Shown: positions 16,967 through 27,429, counted from the stretch's first letter. The stretch: 64,000 nucleotides of DNA from Chryseobacterium sp. 18061 (GCA_902706205.1 CACSKA010000003.1:490852-554851), one strand, 5' to 3'. The notes: generated by a model from the sequence alone, not told the origin. A program made the numbers and translations.

Positions 16967-18144
16967 TCTTCGAGCGTCACCGGCCAGCGGCGGAAAATAA
17001 TGACTGACCAGACTAGCGCCGCCAGCGCCGGAACCGCACCGACGTAACCGATGTTGGCCATCGAGAAATGCAGGCTGACCTGATTTCCCACCAGCGCCCC
17101 GGCACCAATACCGAGATTAAAGATGCCGGAAAACAGCGCCATCGCTACGTCGGTGGCGTCCGGGGCAATCGCCAGCACTTTCACCTGCATGCCCAGGCCG
17201 ATAATCATGATGGCCACACCCCAGATGATGCTCAGAACGGTGAGATTAATTTCACTTTCAGCCGCTAATATCAGCAATGCCAGACACGCAGTGAGCAAAG
17301 CGATGGCCCCGCTGACTAACGTTGAGGCGTGATGGTTGCCGAGCTTACCGAAAATCACCGAACCGATGATCCCGGCCCCACCCAGCGCTAACAACAACAG
17401 CGTAGCGAAGTTGGCGTCAAACCCGGCGACGTTAATGACAAACGGTTCGATGTAGCTGTATGCGGTGTAATGGGCGGTCACGACGACCACGGTAAGCAGA
17501 TACAGGCTCATGAGTGCCGGACGGCGGAACAGCAGCGGCAGGCTTTTCAGCGAGCCGGAATGTTCGCTTGGAATCTTAGGCAGCAGTTTCATCAGCGCCA
17601 CAAGCGTGATAAGCGCGCCGAGGCCGATGATGAAGAAAGTGGTGCGCCAGCCGAAATACTGGCCGACGACGCGACCAATCGGCAGACCGAGCACCATTGC
17701 CAGGGCGGTACCGGTCGCAATCAGGCTCAGGGCCTGGGCGCGTTTCCCCGCCGGGGCGAGACGAATCGCCAGTGAAGCGGTAATCGACCAGAATACGGCG
17801 TGGGCGAAGGCGATGCCAATGCGGCTAATGACCAGCACGGTAAAGTTCCAGGCAAGGAACGAGAGCACGTGGCTGGCGATGAACACCACAAACAGACCGA
17901 TCAACAGTTTGCGCCGCTCCATCTGACTGGTAAGCAGCATAAACGGCAGCGACATCAGCGCCACAACCCAGGCGTAGATCGTCAACATGATCCCTACCTG
18001 CGCCGTTTCCATCGAGAAACTGTGGGCGATATCAGACAGCAGTCCCACTGGCACAAATTCCGTAGTATTGAAGATAAAAGCGGCGATGGCCAGAGTGACC
18101 ACCCGCAGCCACGCAACCTTGCGCGAGACGGTGTTAGTTGTCAT
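16948..18144 (-). CDS. sotB: sugar efflux transporter SotB
   Basis: 398 residues, 12 membrane segments. '[32 protein letters not shown]' and '[51 protein letters not shown]' identify SotB (YdeA), an MFS exporter of arabinose and IPTG-like sugars in E. coli. It is near marC as in K-12, with the LysR/CMD/tautomerase module inserted between. Confidence 0.93.
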   Translation of the reverse strand: MTTNTVSRKVAWLRVVTLAIAAFIFNTTEFVPVGLLSDIAHSFSMETAQVGIMLTIYAWVVALMSLPFMLLTSQMERRKLLIGLFVVFIASHVLSFLAWNFTVLVISRIGIAFAHAVFWSITASLAIRLAPAGKRAQALSLIATGTALAMVLGLPIGRVVGQYFGWRTTFFIIGLGALITLVALMKLLPKIPSEHSGSLKSLPLLFRRPALMSLYLLTVVVVTAHYTAYSYIEPFVINVAGFDANFATLLLLALGGAGIIGSVIFGKLGNHHASTLVSGAIALLTACLALLILAAESEINLTVLSIIWGVAIMIIGLGMQVKVLAIAPDATDVAMALFSGIFNLGIGAGALVGNQVSLHFSMANIGYVGAVPALAALVWSVIIFRRWPVTLEEPVQQP

Positions 18145-18224
18145 ATCAGTTTTCTGGATGGATAACGGGAAGAAGAGAGGTCGATCTTAAAACCATCATT
18201 GTGCAAAACACAACCGTTTTGTGA

Positions 18225-18674
18225 CTAAGATCTCATATCAGAAGGTGATGACGCAGTGATGGTCAGCGTTACGCTGCGGTTCAGTTTACGCAGGGCCAAT
18301 TCTACCGTTTCGATGCGTGAAGAGTGCTCTACGTCGAGCAAACGGTCGATCTGCGGCGGTTTTTGCTCCAGTTTGCGGGCAAGCTCTGCCTTGCGAGTGC
18401 CGGTTTCAATCATCGCGTTATGCAATGCCGCTTTCATGGCGACCAACAACGGCACGCTGACCAGGTGTTCCCCGTCAAGCGGTGTGCTGCCCGTTGGAAT
18501 GGGGCGACGTTCATCAACTTCAATTGCCAGAGCGGTAACCAGCCCGAAGGCCGCTTCGGACAATGCGTCTTCAATGCTGTCGCCTACTGAGTGCATTAAC
18601 GGGAGGTCACGACAGGATGCAATCCAGCTGCCGGTGTCTGCGTCGTGAGTCAGTGATACAGGGTAGGTATACAT
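18225..18674 (-). CDS. hicB: HicB antitoxin
   Basis: 149 residues. N-terminal HicB fold ('YPVSLTHDADTGSWIASCRDLPLMHSVGDSIEDALSEAAFGL') and a C-terminal helix-turn-helix ('TGTRKAELARKLEQKPPQIDRLLDVEHSSRIETVELAL') for autoregulation. It neutralises the HicA mRNA interferase encoded 19 bases upstream. Both genes look intact. Confidence 0.92.
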   Translation of the reverse strand: MYTYPVSLTHDADTGSWIASCRDLPLMHSVGDSIEDALSEAAFGLVTALAIEVDERRPIPTGSTPLDGEHLVSVPLLVAMKAALHNAMIETGTRKAELARKLEQKPPQIDRLLDVEHSSRIETVELALRKLNRSVTLTITASSPSDMRS

Positions 18675-18693
18675 AATGGTTATCTCCTGCGCG

Positions 18694-18879
18694 TTAGTTC
18701 AAATCCAGGTCTTTCAGGATTGCCCGGCGAAGCGGTTCTGGCATTTCTTTCGCCCCATGGTCGGGAAATACGGAACGTTTACCGCGACACAGAACCTTAA
18801 AATGACTCCCGCCGCCTGGCGCTTTCGTTAGCTCCGCGCCATGACGTAACAGCCAGCGCTTAAACTCTGAATATTTCAC
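18694..18879 (-). CDS. hicA: HicA toxin (mRNA interferase)
   Basis: 61 residues from a GTG at 18879, with GGAG just upstream; the reading frame stays open to 18987, but HicA is normally about 60 residues. The dsRBD-like fold and the catalytic histidine in 'GGGSHFKVLCRGK' are present. Cleaves mRNA when HicB is lost. First gene of the pair, as usual for hicAB. Confidence 0.9.
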   Translation of the reverse strand: MKYSEFKRWLLRHGAELTKAPGGGSHFKVLCRGKRSVFPDHGAKEMPEPLRRAILKDLDLN

Positions 18880-19072
18880 CGTTACTCCCTCAACGACGTT
18901 ACCATTATTGATTAAAAACACAACATCTATGTTTATCTCTTTACGTACAACTTTACGGTGTATTCGGCAGGAAGAAAAAAGCTGCATCGTAATCTGGAAG
19001 GAGGCTCGTAATTCGTGGGAAAAGACGGTATTAATGTTACTAAGTGGTTATAAAAACAAAAGGATACTGGCT

Positions 19073-19873
19073 ATGCAGGAAATTCCGTTTTATATGGTTG
19101 ATGCCTTCAGCGACCGCACGTTTGGCGGGAATGCGGCGGCGGTGTGTCCGCTTATCGAATGGTGGCCTGACGACACGCTGCTGAAAATGGCGCAGGAGCA
19201 CAACCAGTCCGAAACCGCATTCTTCGTGCGCACCGACGACGGGTTTGAATTGCGCTGGTTTACCACCCAAGGGGAAATCAATCTCTGCGGGCACGCCACG
19301 CTCGCCAGCGCTCACGTCATTTTCGAATTCCTCGATTACCCGCACACCGAAATCCGTTTTTCGACGCGCTTTGTCGGTGAACTGACGGTGTCCCGCAGCG
19401 GTGACTGGCTGACGCTGAATTTCCCGGCGTGGAAAACCGAGGCCGTTGAGCCTCCGGCGCTGCTGCTCAATGCGCTCGGCATTAGTGAATATGAAGAGGT
19501 GCGCGTCGCGCGTGATTATCTGGTGGTGCTGAAAAATCAGCAACAGGTTGAAGGGCTGACGCCGGATATTCACGCCATGCTGCCGCTCGACAAAATGGTG
19601 TGCGTCACGGCCCCGGGCGATACAGACGACTTTGTCAGCCGCTTTTTCTGTCCGGGCGAATCCGTGGCGGAAGATCCGGTCACCGGTTCGGCGCACAGTA
19701 TGCTGATCCCATACTGGGGCGATAAATTGCGAAAAACGCAGATGCAGGCGCGTCAGGTGTCTGCTCGTGGGGGCGAGTTACGCTGTGAATGGCAGGGCGA
19801 ACGGGTACTGATCGGTGGCCAGGCCACGACCTATATCATCGGCAGCATCTATCTGCACGAAGGAGCATTCTGA
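19073..19873 (+). CDS. PhzF family isomerase/epimerase (first copy)
   Basis: 266 residues from the ATG at 19073 with AGGA upstream. 'YMVDAFSDRTFGGNAAAVCPL' and 'EHNQSETAFFVRTDDGFELRWFTTQGEINLCGHATLASAHVIF' are the PhzF core; the glutamate in 'QSETAFF' is the family catalytic acid. 'EDPVTGSAHSMLIPYW' is the conserved C-terminal motif. It resembles E. coli YddE rather than phenazine-cluster PhzF. Substrate unknown. Its TGA overlaps the ATG of a close paralogue. Confidence 0.9.
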   Translation: MQEIPFYMVDAFSDRTFGGNAAAVCPLIEWWPDDTLLKMAQEHNQSETAFFVRTDDGFELRWFTTQGEINLCGHATLASAHVIFEFLDYPHTEIRFSTRFVGELTVSRSGDWLTLNFPAWKTEAVEPPALLLNALGISEYEEVRVARDYLVVLKNQQQVEGLTPDIHAMLPLDKMVCVTAPGDTDDFVSRFFCPGESVAEDPVTGSAHSMLIPYWGDKLRKTQMQARQVSARGGELRCEWQGERVLIGGQATTYIIGSIYLHEGAF

Positions 19874-20661
19874 TGAAAACCCTTCCTGTCTGGTTGGTTG
19901 ATGCGTTCAGCCGACATAATTTTGGCGGCAATCCGGCGGCGGTATGCGCGCTGGATAGCTGGCTTCCTGATGAACAACTGCTGCAAATCGCGAAACAGCA
20001 TAATCAGTCGGAAACGGCCTTCTTTATTCCGGCGAAAGGCGGCTTTGAACTGCGTTGGTTTACGACCCGCAATGAGGTCAATTTGTGTGGGCACGCGACC
20101 CTGGCGACTGCCCACGTGATTTTCAATCATCTGGATTACCCGGACGCACGAATTCACTTTGATACGGCGTCCGGCCGGTTAACGGTCAGTCGCGAAGGCG
20201 AGTGGCTGACCCTGGATTTCCCCGCCGGGCAAACCACTGAGCAAACGCCACCGGCTGAAATGCTGGCCGCGCTGAGTATTACGGATTACGTAGCTGCCCG
20301 TAAAGGGCGCGCGTGGCTGATAGAACTGGCAAGCCGTGAGCAGGTTGAGGCGGTCACCCCGAATATTGCGGCGATGACACCGGTTGAACATAAAGTGACG
20401 CTCACCGCGCGTGGTACGGGGGATTACGATTTTGTCAGCCGTTTCTTTTCTCCGGGAGAAGCCGTATGGGAGGATCCGGTTACCGGTTCGGCGCACACCA
20501 TGCTTATTCCTTACTGGAGTGAAAAACTCGGTAAAAGGCAGATGCTGGCCCGTCAGGTTTCTGCGCGTGGCGGGGATGTGCGCTGTGAGTTGCAGGGCAA
20601 TCGCGTGCTAATGGGCGGCATGGCGGTGACGTGGATGCAGGGGAAAATCCTGCTGCGCTAA
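19873..20661 (+). CDS. PhzF family isomerase/epimerase (second copy)
   Basis: 262 residues, clearly a duplicate of the gene before it: 'LVDAFSRHNFGGNPAAVCAL', 'KQHNQSETAFFIPAKGGFELRWFTTRNEVNLCGHATLATAHVIF' and 'EDPVTGSAHTMLIPYWSEKLGKRQMLARQVSARGGDVRCE' align throughout. The catalytic glutamate is kept in both. ATG overlaps the first copy's stop (TGATG), and AGGAG sits inside the first gene's end. The PhzF fold has two half-domains and crystallised members are dimers, so the two could form a heterodimer; untested. Confidence 0.9.
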   Translation: MKTLPVWLVDAFSRHNFGGNPAAVCALDSWLPDEQLLQIAKQHNQSETAFFIPAKGGFELRWFTTRNEVNLCGHATLATAHVIFNHLDYPDARIHFDTASGRLTVSREGEWLTLDFPAGQTTEQTPPAEMLAALSITDYVAARKGRAWLIELASREQVEAVTPNIAAMTPVEHKVTLTARGTGDYDFVSRFFSPGEAVWEDPVTGSAHTMLIPYWSEKLGKRQMLARQVSARGGDVRCELQGNRVLMGGMAVTWMQGKILLR

Positions 20662-20745
20662 GGCCGTCAGGCGGCATAAGTTAATGCTATGAACCGGGGC
20701 CTTCGTTTCGGTTTACAGTCAGGGGAAACGCGCAAGGAGATTGAT

Positions 20746-21225
20746 ATGTATACCATTACGCCATGTTCCCCTGACCAACCCGATATCGTGGCGTTGATTG
20801 ACGCCCTCGACCGCTATCAGCAGACGCTGTATCCGGCGGAAAGTAATCATCTCCTGGATTTAACGCAGCTGCCGGAATCACAGCGACTGATGCTGATTAT
20901 TCGTGATGCACAGCAACAACCCGTTGGCTGCGGCGCGGTGGTGTTGAACGGTGACGGCAGTGGGGAAATGAAGCGGGTGTATATCGACCCTACGCACCGT
21001 GGGCAACGGCTGGGTGAATCACTGTTAACGGCACTGGAAACTGAAGCGTTGCAGCGCGGTTGCGACACGCTGCGCCTCGAAACCGGGATTCATCAACATG
21101 CGGCGGTGAAGCTCTATGCGCGCAGCGGGTATTTCCAGCGCGAGGCGTTTGCGCCCTATTTGCCGGACCCGCTGAGCATTTTTATGGAGAAACTGCTGGT
21201 TGCGGACCTTCGTCAAGCAATGTGA
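20746..21225 (+). CDS. GNAT family N-acetyltransferase
   Basis: 159 residues from the ATG at 20746, preferred over an in-frame start at 20689 because AAGGAG lies directly before it. The acetyl-CoA motif is '[22 protein letters not shown]', followed by '[22 protein letters not shown]'. Substrate unknown. Its last 44 bases overlap the end of convergent ptrR. Confidence 0.87.
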   Translation: MYTITPCSPDQPDIVALIDALDRYQQTLYPAESNHLLDLTQLPESQRLMLIIRDAQQQPVGCGAVVLNGDGSGEMKRVYIDPTHRGQRLGESLLTALETEALQRGCDTLRLETGIHQHAAVKLYARSGYFQREAFAPYLPDPLSIFMEKLLVADLRQAM

Positions 21226-22060
21226 TAAACGCTTCCAGCTGACGGGTCATCGCTCCCCGACGCCACACTAGCCAGGTCGTCAGCCAGCGCCATTTTTCGG
21301 CCAACGGCCAGGCATCAACCTGATAATGTCCGGGCATGCTTTCCAGCATACTGCGCGGGATCATCGCCAGGCCCGCGCCAGCAATCACGCAAGCCAGCAT
21401 CCCATGATAAGACTCCATTTCGTGAATGCGGCCCGGGGTGGCGCGATCGGCATGAAACCAGCTTTCGAAATGACGGCGGTATGAACAGTTGGCACGAAAC
21501 GCATAAATGCTGGTGCCGTTTACATCGCTGGCGCGTTTGACCGGTGCATGGCCCTTCGGCGTAACAATCATCATCTCTTCCTGATACACCGGCACGCCTT
21601 CCAGATTCGGATGCATTACTGGCCCATCGACGAACGCTGCGCTCAGACGGCCTTCGGTCACGCCGTCAAGCATGGTACCCGACGGACCCGTCGCCAAATC
21701 GAACTGAATTTTCGGGTAGCGCTGGTTATATAGCGCCAGCGTGGTAGGAATGCGCACCGCCGCGGTGCTTTCCAGCGAACCTAATGAAAACAAACCCTGC
21801 GGCTCATCGCCCGCCACTACCATTCGTGCTTCATCGACCAGCGCCAGAATTTGCTGGCTGTAGCGTAGAAAACTGTGCCCTGCCGGGGACAATCGCAGGC
21901 GCTGGTTTTCACGAATGAACAGCTCGACGCCCAAATCCGCTTCCAGCTGACGAATGCGGGTTGTCAGGTTAGAGGGCACGCGATGCACCTTTTGCGCGGC
22001 CTGGGTAATGCTGCCGGTCTGGGCGACGGCGTTGAACATCTCAAGCTGAGTTAAGTCCAT
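21182..22060 (-). CDS. ptrR: LysR-family regulator PtrR (YneJ)
   Basis: 292 residues: HTH '[56 protein letters not shown]', then the effector domain. Divergent from sad, as E. coli yneJ is. There PtrR controls sad (yneI) and putrescine/GABA use, so the same role is likely here. The 3' end overlaps the converging GNAT gene by 44 bases, so the two transcripts are antisense over that stretch. Confidence 0.88.
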   Translation of the reverse strand: MDLTQLEMFNAVAQTGSITQAAQKVHRVPSNLTTRIRQLEADLGVELFIRENQRLRLSPAGHSFLRYSQQILALVDEARMVVAGDEPQGLFSLGSLESTAAVRIPTTLALYNQRYPKIQFDLATGPSGTMLDGVTEGRLSAAFVDGPVMHPNLEGVPVYQEEMMIVTPKGHAPVKRASDVNGTSIYAFRANCSYRRHFESWFHADRATPGRIHEMESYHGMLACVIAGAGLAMIPRSMLESMPGHYQVDAWPLAEKWRWLTTWLVWRRGAMTRQLEAFITLLDEGPQPAVSP

Positions 22061-22166
22061 AACGTTCTCGTATCGTGAATGGAGTGGTTAATATTATTCA
22101 TTTTCCATAAATAGCAGAGTGGTCCAGTATTAATCAACAGCCTCATCGAACAGAGAGAAGAAAATC

Positions 22167-23552
22167 ATGACATCACCTGCAACTCACGCCATTTCCCTCA
22201 ACCCGGCCACCGGCGAAACACTATCCACGCTGGCCTGGGCCACGGCCGATGACGTCAATCAGGCAGTGGCGCTGGCTGATGCTGGTTATCGCCAGTGGAA
22301 GAAAACCGCCGTTGCCGAGCGCGCTGATGCGCTGCGTAAAGTCGGCAACGTGCTGCGTCAACACGCCGAAGAAATGGCGCAGATGATCAGCCGTGAAATC
22401 GGCAAGCCGATTATTCAGGCTCGTGGCGAAGTGACGAAGTCGGCGAACCTCTGTGATTGGTATGCCGAACACGGCCCGGCGATGCTCTCTACCGAGGCGA
22501 CGCAGGTGGAAAATAATAAGGCGGTGATTGAGTACCGTCCGCTTGGCCCAATCATGGCGGTGATGCCGTGGAACTTCCCGCTATGGCAGGTTCTGCGCGG
22601 TGCGGTGCCGATTTTGCTGGCGGGCAATAGCTATCTGCTGAAACATGCTCCAAACGTCATGGGCAGTGCGAAGCTGATTGGCGAGATTTTCACAGAAGCA
22701 GGTATTCCGGCGGGGGTGTTTGGCTGGGTGAATGCCACGAATGATGGCGTATCGCAGATGATTAACGACCCGCGTATCGCGGCGGTGACTTTAACTGGCA
22801 GTATGCGCGCCGGGAAGGCTATTGGTGCTCAGGCGGGTGCGGCGCTGAAAAAATGCGTGCTGGAGCTGGGGGGGTCCGATCCGTTTATCGTGCTTAACGA
22901 TGCGGATATTGATGACGCGGTGAAAGCGGCGGTGATGGGTCGCTACCAGAATACCGGGCAGGTATGTGCGGCGGCGAAACGCTTTATCGTGGAAGCGGCA
23001 ATTGCCGATACGTTTACCGAGAAGTTTGTCGCCGCGGCGTCCAGACTGAAAATGGGTAATCCGCAAGATGAACAAAACGACCTCGGGCCGATGGCGCGTT
23101 ACGACCTGCGCGACGAGCTGCATGACCAGGTAACGGCGACGCTGGAAGAGGGCGCCACGCTGCTGCTCGGAGGCGAGAAAATTTCCGGCAACGGTAACTA
23201 CTATGCCGCGACGGTGCTGGGCAACGTCACGCCTAACATGACCGCTTTTCGGCAGGAGATGTTTGGCCCGGTGGCGGCGATCACCGTCGCGCGTGATGCC
23301 GATCATGCGCTTGCGCTGGCGAATGACAGCGATTTCGGTCTGTCTGCTACGGTGTATACCGCAGATGAAACTCAGGCTCAGCGTTTCGCCGATGAACTGG
23401 AATGCGGCGGCGTGTTTATCAACGGCTACAGTGCCTCCGATGCCCGGGTGGCATTTGGTGGTGTGAAGAAAAGCGGCTTTGGTCGCGAGCTGTCACACTT
23501 TGGCCTGCATGAGTTCTGTAACGTGCAGACGGTCTGGAAAGACCGGCACTGA
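22167..23552 (+). CDS. sad: NAD+-dependent succinate semialdehyde dehydrogenase Sad
   Basis: 461 residues, an aldehyde dehydrogenase with catalytic C267 in 'NTGQVCAAAKRF' and general-base E233 in 'VLELGGSDPF'; the cofactor segment 'VMPWNFPLWQVLRGAVPILLAGNSYLLKHA' is intact. Length and neighbours (ptrR upstream, glsB downstream) match E. coli Sad (YneI). It oxidises succinate semialdehyde from GABA and putrescine breakdown. Presumably activated or repressed by divergent PtrR. Confidence 0.93.
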   Translation: MTSPATHAISLNPATGETLSTLAWATADDVNQAVALADAGYRQWKKTAVAERADALRKVGNVLRQHAEEMAQMISREIGKPIIQARGEVTKSANLCDWYAEHGPAMLSTEATQVENNKAVIEYRPLGPIMAVMPWNFPLWQVLRGAVPILLAGNSYLLKHAPNVMGSAKLIGEIFTEAGIPAGVFGWVNATNDGVSQMINDPRIAAVTLTGSMRAGKAIGAQAGAALKKCVLELGGSDPFIVLNDADIDDAVKAAVMGRYQNTGQVCAAAKRFIVEAAIADTFTEKFVAAASRLKMGNPQDEQNDLGPMARYDLRDELHDQVTATLEEGATLLLGGEKISGNGNYYAATVLGNVTPNMTAFRQEMFGPVAAITVARDADHALALANDSDFGLSATVYTADETQAQRFADELECGGVFINGYSASDARVAFGGVKKSGFGRELSHFGLHEFCNVQTVWKDRH

Positions 23553-23560
23553 TTTCATTA

Positions 23561-23583
23561 CCCGGCGGCGCAAGCTTGCCGGG
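23561..23583. repeat. REP-like hairpin between sad and glsB
   Basis: CCCGGC and GCCGGG flank GGCGCAAGCTT shortly after the sad stop. No T run follows, so it looks like a REP-type stabilising palindrome more than a terminator. Confidence 0.5.
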
Positions 23584-23725
23584 CCTCCACACCTCGACGG
23601 CTTCTTCTTCACGGCACCTTGAAACCCGAACTCAACAGCTGACGCAGACGGTAATGCACTTTTGTCTGCCCGCTTGACGCTGGTATACTCGCAGCCCGAA
23701 ATCGGCCTGTGGGCAAGGAGCAAGA

Positions 23726-24652
23726 GTGGCAACGGTCATCGATAACAGCATGCTGGAATCTGTTCTGGCAGAGGTAAAACCGCTGATAGGGCAAGGCAAA
23801 GTGGCGGACTACATTCCGGCACTGGCCTGTGTGGATGGCGCAAAGCTGGGGATTGCCATCAGTACCGTTGATGGCCAGCATTTTTTTGCCGGCGATGCGC
23901 AGGAGCGTTTTTCCATTCAGTCGATTTCCAAAGTGCTGAGTCTGGTGGTGGCGATGAATCACTACGCCGAAGAGGAAATCTGGCAGCGGGTGGGGAAAGA
24001 TCCGTCCGGACAGCCGTTTAACTCACTGCTGCAGCTGGAAATCGAGCAGGGTATTCCGCGTAATCCGTTTATTAATGCCGGTGCGCTGGTGGTCTGCGAC
24101 ATGCTGCAAAGTCGTCTCAGTGCGCCACGTCAGCGCATGCTGGAGATTGTGCGCAAGCTGTCCGGCGTCGAGGATATTGCCTACGACACGCTGGTGGCGC
24201 GATCCGAACTCGACCATTCTGCCCGTAATGCCGCCATTGCCTGGTTGATGAAGTCCTTCGGCAACTTCCATAATGATGTGGCGACGGTACTGCAAAACTA
24301 CTTCCATTATTGTGCCCTTAAAATGAGCTGTGCCGAACTGGCGCAAACCTTCCTGTTTCTGGCGAATCAGGGGCATTTCCCACAGCGCGACCAGACCATC
24401 ATCACACCGTTACAGGCACGGCAAGTGAATGCGTTAATGGCGACCAGCGGGATGTATCAGAATGCCGGGGAATTTGCCTGGCGCGTGGGGCTTCCGGCGA
24501 AATCTGGCGTGGGCGGGGGGATCGTGGCGATTGTGCCGCACGAAATGGTGATTGCCGTCTGGAGTCCACAGCTCGATGACGCGGGTAACTCGCTGGCGGG
24601 GACTGCGGTTCTGGAAAAACTGACCCAGCGGTTGGGGCGTTCGGTCTATTGA
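23726..24652 (+). CDS. glsB: glutaminase 2
   Basis: 308 residues from a GTG with AAGGAG just upstream; E. coli GlsB (YneH) has the same length. The serine-lysine pair of the beta-lactamase-like fold is S66-x-x-K69 ('[15 protein letters not shown]'), and '[15 protein letters not shown]' and '[15 protein letters not shown]' are further family motifs. Hydrolyses glutamine to glutamate and ammonia in the cytosol. Follows sad as in E. coli. Confidence 0.95.
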   Translation: MATVIDNSMLESVLAEVKPLIGQGKVADYIPALACVDGAKLGIAISTVDGQHFFAGDAQERFSIQSISKVLSLVVAMNHYAEEEIWQRVGKDPSGQPFNSLLQLEIEQGIPRNPFINAGALVVCDMLQSRLSAPRQRMLEIVRKLSGVEDIAYDTLVARSELDHSARNAAIAWLMKSFGNFHNDVATVLQNYFHYCALKMSCAELAQTFLFLANQGHFPQRDQTIITPLQARQVNALMATSGMYQNAGEFAWRVGLPAKSGVGGGIVAIVPHEMVIAVWSPQLDDAGNSLAGTAVLEKLTQRLGRSVY

Positions 24653-24805
24653 TGTCGTCATCGCTTCACGTTGCAAATGGCCAACAAATAACTAACACGG
24701 ATAATTGTTAATACGCAGATTGTGATCAATAGTATCTGTATTACCGATCATTACCCTGTCATTGCCGAAATAATTGCTACTTGCGATTATATGGAAAGAT
24801 AATTA

Positions 24806-26242
24806 ATGCGTTCTATTTGTGTTCCCCGATTTACCCTATTCAGTGAAGCGCACGTTCTGCGTAATGTATTTTTCCTGTTTGTTATTACCACGCTGTTTTA
24901 TGCGATGGGCGCCATGCTGCGCCTTGTGCAGGAGCTTTCACTCTTCTGGCCGCTGAATGCGGTGATGGCTGCAATATTTGCCCGCTACGTCTGGCTTAAT
25001 CGACTGCATTATTATGCGATTTGCTACGGTGCAATGTTGCTTTTTGACGTAATGACGACCCAGTGGGGCTTTGCGTCGCTGATAATCAACGCCTCGAATA
25101 TGGTGTTTATCGTGATGGTGGCGCAACTGGTCATGCGCGACAAACGTCAGGCGGGGAGTGAACCCGAGCCAATTAACGCTCTGCGGTTATTCTATTACTG
25201 TCTTATTTCCGCGATTTTCTGCGCGCTGCTGGGTGCGCTTGGATCGGTCGGGATCGACAGACAATCGTTCATGCCGCTGTTGGCGGACTGGTTTAGCGAA
25301 CAGTTTTCTACCGGCGTGTTGATTTTACCGTGCGTGATGACCCTGACGCTGCCACACGAAATAAACCGGATCCGATGGCAACAGCTGCTGCCGGTGCTGA
25401 CGCTGGTGCTCTCTATGCTGGCGGCGATCGCTATTGGCGGCGCTGGGAGTCTCGCATTTCCATTGCCCGCGCTTATCTGGTGCGCCCTTCGTTACCCGCT
25501 GCCGGTCACCTCTGCGCTGACGCTGATGACGGGTACCAGTGAAATCATTCTGGTGGCTAATGGAATTATCAATCTGGCCGTGAGCGGGCCGCTGCAAACT
25601 GCACAGCTTTTCTCCACGCGTCTGGGGATTGCGTCGCTGGCTATCAGTCCGGTGATTGTTTCTACCACCGTGGCGGCCATCAATAATCTTGTTCGTCAGG
25701 TTTCGCTGCGTGCGGATTTCGATTTCCTGACCCGCGTTTATTCGCGCTCTGGCCTCTATGAAGCTCTTAAAAAGCAACCCGCCAATACCAGTCAGCATCT
25801 GACGGTGATGCTGTTGGATATCGATTTCTTTAAAAGCGTGAATGATAACTACGGCCATGAATGTGGCGACTATGTGCTGGCAGCGTTTGCGCGTCAGGTG
25901 TATGACACGGTGGGCGAGCAGGGGCTGGTGGCGCGAATGGGCGGCGAAGAGTTTGTGGTTGCTGCGAAAACGCGTAATCCGCTGGACGGTTATCATCTGG
26001 CTGAGAACATTCGTCAGCGTGTCGAAGCCTACGTGTTCCAGTGGCGACAGCAGCCGCTGCGGGTTACGGTCAGTATTGGGACCGGAAGCGGAACGCTCGG
26101 CGGCAAAGAAAAGATTAATGTCTTCAATGAACTGCTGGTGGAAGCCGACGAGTATCTTTACCGCGCTAAAAAGGCCGGGCGCAATAAAACCTGCGCAAAA
26201 TCACTGGCTGAAGAAGGTGTCTTCACTACGGTTGTGTCATAA
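24806..26242 (+). CDS. MASE1-type membrane diguanylate cyclase, DgcF-like
   Basis: 478 residues. The first about 290 contain eight or so membrane segments of MASE1 type ('VFFLFVITTLFYAMGAMLRLVQELSLFWPLNAVMAAIFARYV'). Then comes a GGDEF domain with 'MLLDIDFFKSVNDNYGHECGDYVL' and active-site 'ARMGGEEFVV'. The RxxD inhibitory site that usually ends six residues before GG(D/E)EF is missing (GEQG there), so product feedback should be weak. Makes c-di-GMP at the inner membrane. Its place after glsB matches E. coli yneF (dgcF). Confidence 0.88.
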   Translation: MRSICVPRFTLFSEAHVLRNVFFLFVITTLFYAMGAMLRLVQELSLFWPLNAVMAAIFARYVWLNRLHYYAICYGAMLLFDVMTTQWGFASLIINASNMVFIVMVAQLVMRDKRQAGSEPEPINALRLFYYCLISAIFCALLGALGSVGIDRQSFMPLLADWFSEQFSTGVLILPCVMTLTLPHEINRIRWQQLLPVLTLVLSMLAAIAIGGAGSLAFPLPALIWCALRYPLPVTSALTLMTGTSEIILVANGIINLAVSGPLQTAQLFSTRLGIASLAISPVIVSTTVAAINNLVRQVSLRADFDFLTRVYSRSGLYEALKKQPANTSQHLTVMLLDIDFFKSVNDNYGHECGDYVLAAFARQVYDTVGEQGLVARMGGEEFVVAAKTRNPLDGYHLAENIRQRVEAYVFQWRQQPLRVTVSIGTGSGTLGGKEKINVFNELLVEADEYLYRAKKAGRNKTCAKSLAEEGVFTTVVS

Positions 26243-26373
26243 CCAAAGGTGACAGTGTCACATTTTTGGTGGATTATTATGCAGAAACATTCAACTATCT
26301 TTATTGATAGCTTGCGGGAGCACGTTAAAAAAAATACGATGCTTGCGGCCATGCATCGGAAAAATTGCATTTA

Positions 26374-27429
26374 ATGAACGGTTTTGACCAACAAAAAACG
26401 AATGATAAGGTTCCGGGCATACGGTTCGTTCGCCGTATGTTTCTAATGCGCATGCTCGGCACTTTTCTCTGTTTTTTCCCCATCCTGTCGGTACTCGACG
26501 AATTCGACCGCTCCCTGTGGCTGCGCGGCCTGCTGGCTCTAAACGCCTTTGTGTGGCCAGGGGTGGCGTATCTGCGCGCCCGAAGCGCGCGCGTACCGCA
26601 GGTGGCTGAACATCAAAATTTGGTGATTGATGCAGGCGCGGGGGGTTTTTGGATAGCCATGATGGCGCTCAATCCTTTGCCGTCGGTGGTTATCGCCACT
26701 ATTCTTTTGGCCGATCATCTGGCAGCAGGCGGCATTGCGCTAATGCGCAAAGCGGCAACGATGATGATATGCGTCTTCGCCGTCACCTGGCTGTGCATGG
26801 GAATGGAAGTAGAATTTGGCGTCTCGCAACGCACTATGTTGGCCACGCTGCCGCTGATTGCTATTTATCTACTGGCGCTGTGTTTGCTGACCGACATCCT
26901 GGTAGTCAAAATGCGCCACAAAAGCCACGAACTGGAGCGGATAGCGATGAAAGATCCGCTGCTGGATATCGCAAACCGCCGTCTGCTGGAAAAACGCATC
27001 GCCTGGGAACTTAGTCGTTTGCAAAATTCCTGCGGCGACTCGGCGCTGGTGTTTATCGATCTCGATAATTTCAAAGACGTTAATGACCGTTACGGCCACA
27101 AAGTGGGCGATGCAATGTTGGAAACCGTCTCGCAAATTCTGCACGTCGCCACCCGCAGCACTGACACACCCGCGCGTTTGGGCGGCGATGAGTTCGTGAT
27201 TTTATTGCCCGACACCTCACAACAGGAAGCGGTGCTGATCGCCCATCGTATCCTGGAAGCGACCGCAGTTATCACCACGCAGCCCGACAGCGAACTGGCG
27301 TTGACACTCAGTATTGGTGTCGCCTGCGCGAGCCCGGAAATGGAAGACGCCGCGGCCTGGCTTAAAGCCGCGGATGACGCGTTATACGAGGCGAAACGAC
27401 GCGGTAAAAACCAAATCTTCGCCCACTAA
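26374..27429 (+). CDS. MASE2-type membrane diguanylate cyclase
   Basis: 351 residues from the ATG at 26374; a TTG at 26365 would add three, and neither has a strong ribosome site. The N-terminal 'GIRFVRRMFLMRMLGTFLCFFPILSVL' resembles the MASE2 membrane domain of DgcC/AdrA. The GGDEF domain has 'FIDLDNFKDVNDRYGHKVGDAML' and 'ARLGGDEFVILL', with an intact inhibitory site RSTD. It directly follows another cyclase that lacks this site. Predicted active. Confidence 0.87.
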   Translation: MNGFDQQKTNDKVPGIRFVRRMFLMRMLGTFLCFFPILSVLDEFDRSLWLRGLLALNAFVWPGVAYLRARSARVPQVAEHQNLVIDAGAGGFWIAMMALNPLPSVVIATILLADHLAAGGIALMRKAATMMICVFAVTWLCMGMEVEFGVSQRTMLATLPLIAIYLLALCLLTDILVVKMRHKSHELERIAMKDPLLDIANRRLLEKRIAWELSRLQNSCGDSALVFIDLDNFKDVNDRYGHKVGDAMLETVSQILHVATRSTDTPARLGGDEFVILLPDTSQQEAVLIAHRILEATAVITTQPDSELALTLSIGVACASPEMEDAAAWLKAADDALYEAKRRGKNQIFAH

